Below are positions 43,630-45,164 of a stretch of 45,164 nucleotides of DNA, piece after piece (position 1 is the stretch's first letter; the number at the start of each line of letters is the position of its first letter). The stretch spans positions 1 to 45,164 of the forward strand of contig CAYJLA010000007.1 of the NCBI GenBank assembly GCA_964371305.1, given 5' to 3'. This DNA comes from CAYJLA01 sp964371305 (GTDB lineage: Bacteria; Bacillota_I; Bacilli_A; RFN20; CAG-826). Below the pieces are notes generated by a model, which saw only the letters and a program-made list of their open reading frames with translations, had not been told where the DNA came from and made no database searches. Both the position numbers and the translations under genes were made by a program.

Positions 43630-44496
43630 ATGATAGGCTTAATAGTGTATAACTACTGTTTCAAGCAGTGGGATGAAAATCTAGCACAAGTCAAAAGATA
43701 TGTAGAATGTTTCAAGCAACTTAAAATAGAAGTAGAGATAATTTCTAATATTGAGACAGAAAAATTTCTTGATAAGTATCATGACGACGTCTCTTTTTGC
43801 TTATTTTTAGATAAAGATATCGCTCTAGCTAAATACATTGAAACTTTAGGTGTGAAAGTTTTTAACGACATTAGAAGTATTCAATACTGTGATGATAAGA
43901 GTCATATATATTATCAATTAAAAAAACACATGGTTGAAACGCCAATAACATATGCCTTTCCATTAACTTTTGACTCTAATTATTTATCAATAAAAGATGA
44001 ACTGATAAAGGAAATAAATCAAAAAGGAATACATTACCCATTTGTAGTTAAAGAGTGTTTTGGTTCATTCGGTGAGCAAGTATATTTAGTTGAAGATTTC
44101 GGTTCATTCGGTGACATTTTAATTAATACAAGAGGCAAGAAGTTAATTGCACAGCAGTTTATTGAATACTCTTCTGGTAAAGATATACGCGTTAATGTTA
44201 TCGGTTCTAAAGTTCATAGTGCAATAGAAAGGCATAATCCTAGTGATTTTAGAAGTAATCTTACGAGAGGTGGTACAGCTAAAATCGTTCAAATCAGCGA
44301 TGAAATTGCTGAATTAGCTGTTGCCGCAAGCAAAGCATGTAAATGTATATTTTCTGGTGTGGACGTTGTTTTAGATGAAAACAATAAAGCTTATGTAATT
44401 GAAGTTAACTCAAATCTTAGAACTCTTTCAAGTGAACGAGTTGGAGTTAAGGACCTAACTTTAAATATTTGTGAATACATTATTAAAAGAATATAA
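43630..44496 (+). CDS. RimK-like ATP-grasp ligase (288 aa)
   Basis: ATP-grasp enzymes of this type join an amino acid to a carboxylate, for example glutamates on ribosomal protein S6 (RimK) or amino acids on LysW. Landmarks are the ATP-binding PFVVKECFGSFGEQVYLV, QFIEYSSGKDIRVNVIG, IERHNPSDFRSNLTRGGTA and the metal-binding VIEVNSNLR near the end; FRSNLTRGG is especially RimK-like. The N-terminal 90 residues form the less conserved pre-ATP-grasp domain. The start at 43630 has GGAG upstream. It is shorter than LysX by little and lacks the retropepsin-like extra domain of some relatives. The substrate is unknown. Confidence 0.85.
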   Translation: MIGLIVYNYCFKQWDENLAQVKRYVECFKQLKIEVEIISNIETEKFLDKYHDDVSFCLFLDKDIALAKYIETLGVKVFNDIRSIQYCDDKSHIYYQLKKHMVETPITYAFPLTFDSNYLSIKDELIKEINQKGIHYPFVVKECFGSFGEQVYLVEDFGSFGDILINTRGKKLIAQQFIEYSSGKDIRVNVIGSKVHSAIERHNPSDFRSNLTRGGTAKIVQISDEIAELAVAASKACKCIFSGVDVVLDENNKAYVIEVNSNLRTLSSERVGVKDLTLNICEYIIKRI

Positions 44497-44497
44497 T
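44469..44497 (+). promoter_or_regulatory. Promoter of the last lipoprotein gene, inside the ligase gene
   Basis: TTGTGA (44469-44474), a 17-base spacer and a perfect TATAAT (44492-44497) lie within the final codons of the ligase gene. The -10 ends six bases before the ATG at 44504, with no ribosome binding site, again predicting a leaderless message. Confidence 0.65.
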
Positions 44498-44503
44498 ATT
44501 AAT

Positions 44504-45085
44504 ATGAAAAAACAAGTAGTTGGACTAGCGCTTATAAGTCTTCTTTTAAGTAGCTGTCGGTTTGGTGTTTCATTTGAAAATGCAAAGTTATTATTTGAAG
44601 ATGTATATAATAATAAACTTTATAGTTTTGCAGAAGTTACAAAAACAACAACTTACTATGATAGTAATAAAACAATAATTGAAAATATAGATCTAGAAAA
44701 CAAACGTTACAAAAAAGAAATAGTCATAGAAGATAATATTACAATAATAACACTTGAAGAACATGGTAACTGTCTTTCATATTTGAAAACGTCTTATTTA
44801 GATAGTTATACTATTGAAGAATTAAATGTAACACTCGACGTTGCATTACAAAACATGAAAGAGAGTGTATCAAGTGAAATACTGGATATTATTGAATTTG
44901 TAAATTTCCATTTAATTACTGACAATTATGTTTATGCTGCAACAGGTGGTCTTGGAAACTTAGAGTTGCACCTAAGTATTTCTAATAATGGGCAAACAAC
45001 TTCTCATAAAACCGAATACAATGATTATAAATTAACTTCATTTACAAGTTTAGAACAAACAACAATCTGGGAATATACGAAATAA
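44504..45085 (+). CDS. Secreted lipoprotein of unknown function (193 aa)
   Basis: MKKQVVGLALISLLLSSC is a type II signal peptide with the lipidated Cys at residue 18. The mature part is beta-rich and polar, with alternating Tyr, Thr and Glu (ENAKLLFEDVYNNKLYSFAEVTKTTTYYD), similar in style to LolA/LppX-like lipoproteins, but no family can be named. The start at 44504 is chosen for the signal peptide and the -10 box six bases before it; an ATG 33 bases upstream would push the signal away from the N-terminus. A terminator follows. Confidence 0.8.
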   Translation: MKKQVVGLALISLLLSSCRFGVSFENAKLLFEDVYNNKLYSFAEVTKTTTYYDSNKTIIENIDLENKRYKKEIVIEDNITIITLEEHGNCLSYLKTSYLDSYTIEELNVTLDVALQNMKESVSSEILDIIEFVNFHLITDNYVYAATGGLGNLELHLSISNNGQTTSHKTEYNDYKLTSFTSLEQTTIWEYTK

Positions 45086-45088
45086 AAA

Positions 45089-45110
45089 AAGCGCTTTTAA
45101 GCGCTTCTTT
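45089..45110 (+). terminator. Intrinsic terminator after the last lipoprotein
   Basis: AAGCGC (45089-45094) and GCGCTT (45101-45106) pair around a TTTTAA loop, with an A-run before and TCTTT after, so it may act in both directions. The remaining 54 bases of the window hold no gene I can support. Confidence 0.8.
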
Positions 45111-45164
45111 AATTTATTTCTTAATTTTTATAGTCGGTGCTTTTGCCTCATCCTAGGTGGTGCA

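Noticed and set aside
45111..45164. Minus-strand reading DEAKAPTIKIKK ending in TAA at the window edge
   Set aside because: It looks like a natural C-terminus, but an in-frame TAG lies just 12 codons before the stop, within the window. Without the next bases it cannot be called a gene, a frameshift or an assembly-edge error.

Overview
This 45 kb window is AT-rich chromosomal DNA from a low-GC Firmicutes or Mollicutes-like bacterium. All three stop codons are used (TGA ends the FGGY kinase and oppF) and tryptophan is read from TGG, so this is code 11, not the Mycoplasma code 4. Strong Shine-Dalgarno sites, many lipoproteins with T/S/P-rich linkers, and gene blocks known from Bacillus (pth-mfd-rqcP, tilS-ftsH-dusB-lysS, rpsF-ssb-rpsR-gdpP-rplI-dnaB, rlmH) suggest an Acholeplasma/Izemoplasma/RF39-type or Erysipelotrichia-like lineage. 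This placement is inference; no 16S rRNA, tRNA or other RNA gene was seen.

Layout. 1-0.9 kb: the end of one lipoprotein gene followed by a near-identical tandem copy. 1.0-4.7 kb: a tightly overlapping plus-strand operon (GT4 glycosyltransferase, FGGY kinase, alkaline-phosphatase-superfamily phosphodiesterase). 4.8-10.9 kb: minus-strand genes. These are a heterodimeric ABC exporter with one degenerate ATP site, then an RsuA-type pseudouridine synthase, a PAP2 phosphatase and a DUF368 protein. The last two together look like undecaprenyl-phosphate recycling. 11.1-13 kb: a lipoprotein and a flavodoxin-like protein. 13.0-17.3 kb: pth, mfd, rqcP.

17.3-30.7 kb is a nutrition block that interrupts the usual mfd-to-tilS neighbourhood. 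It holds an oligopeptide ABC importer (oppABCDF) in which nearly every subunit carries a large insertion, a small membrane protein, a secreted M6-type zinc metalloprotease lipoprotein, and a further lipoprotein under a perfect CcpA cre operator. Protease plus importer suggests protein breakdown outside the cell followed by peptide uptake.

30.7-37.6 kb returns to housekeeping: tilS, ftsH, a small membrane protein, dusB, lysS and a membrane/coiled-coil protein. 37.6-43.3 kb: the rpsF-ssb-rpsR operon behind a candidate S6:S18 autoregulatory leader, then gdpP (c-di-AMP hydrolysis), rplI, dnaB and rlmH. 43.3-45.1 kb: an unknown 112-residue protein, a RimK-like ATP-grasp ligase and a last lipoprotein.

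Several transcription units (GT4, tilS, gdpP, the last lipoprotein) have a good -10 box only 6-7 bases before the ATG and no ribosome binding site, which predicts leaderless mRNAs. No mobile element, CRISPR array, phage gene or defence system was recognised, and no gap between genes exceeds about 200 bases.
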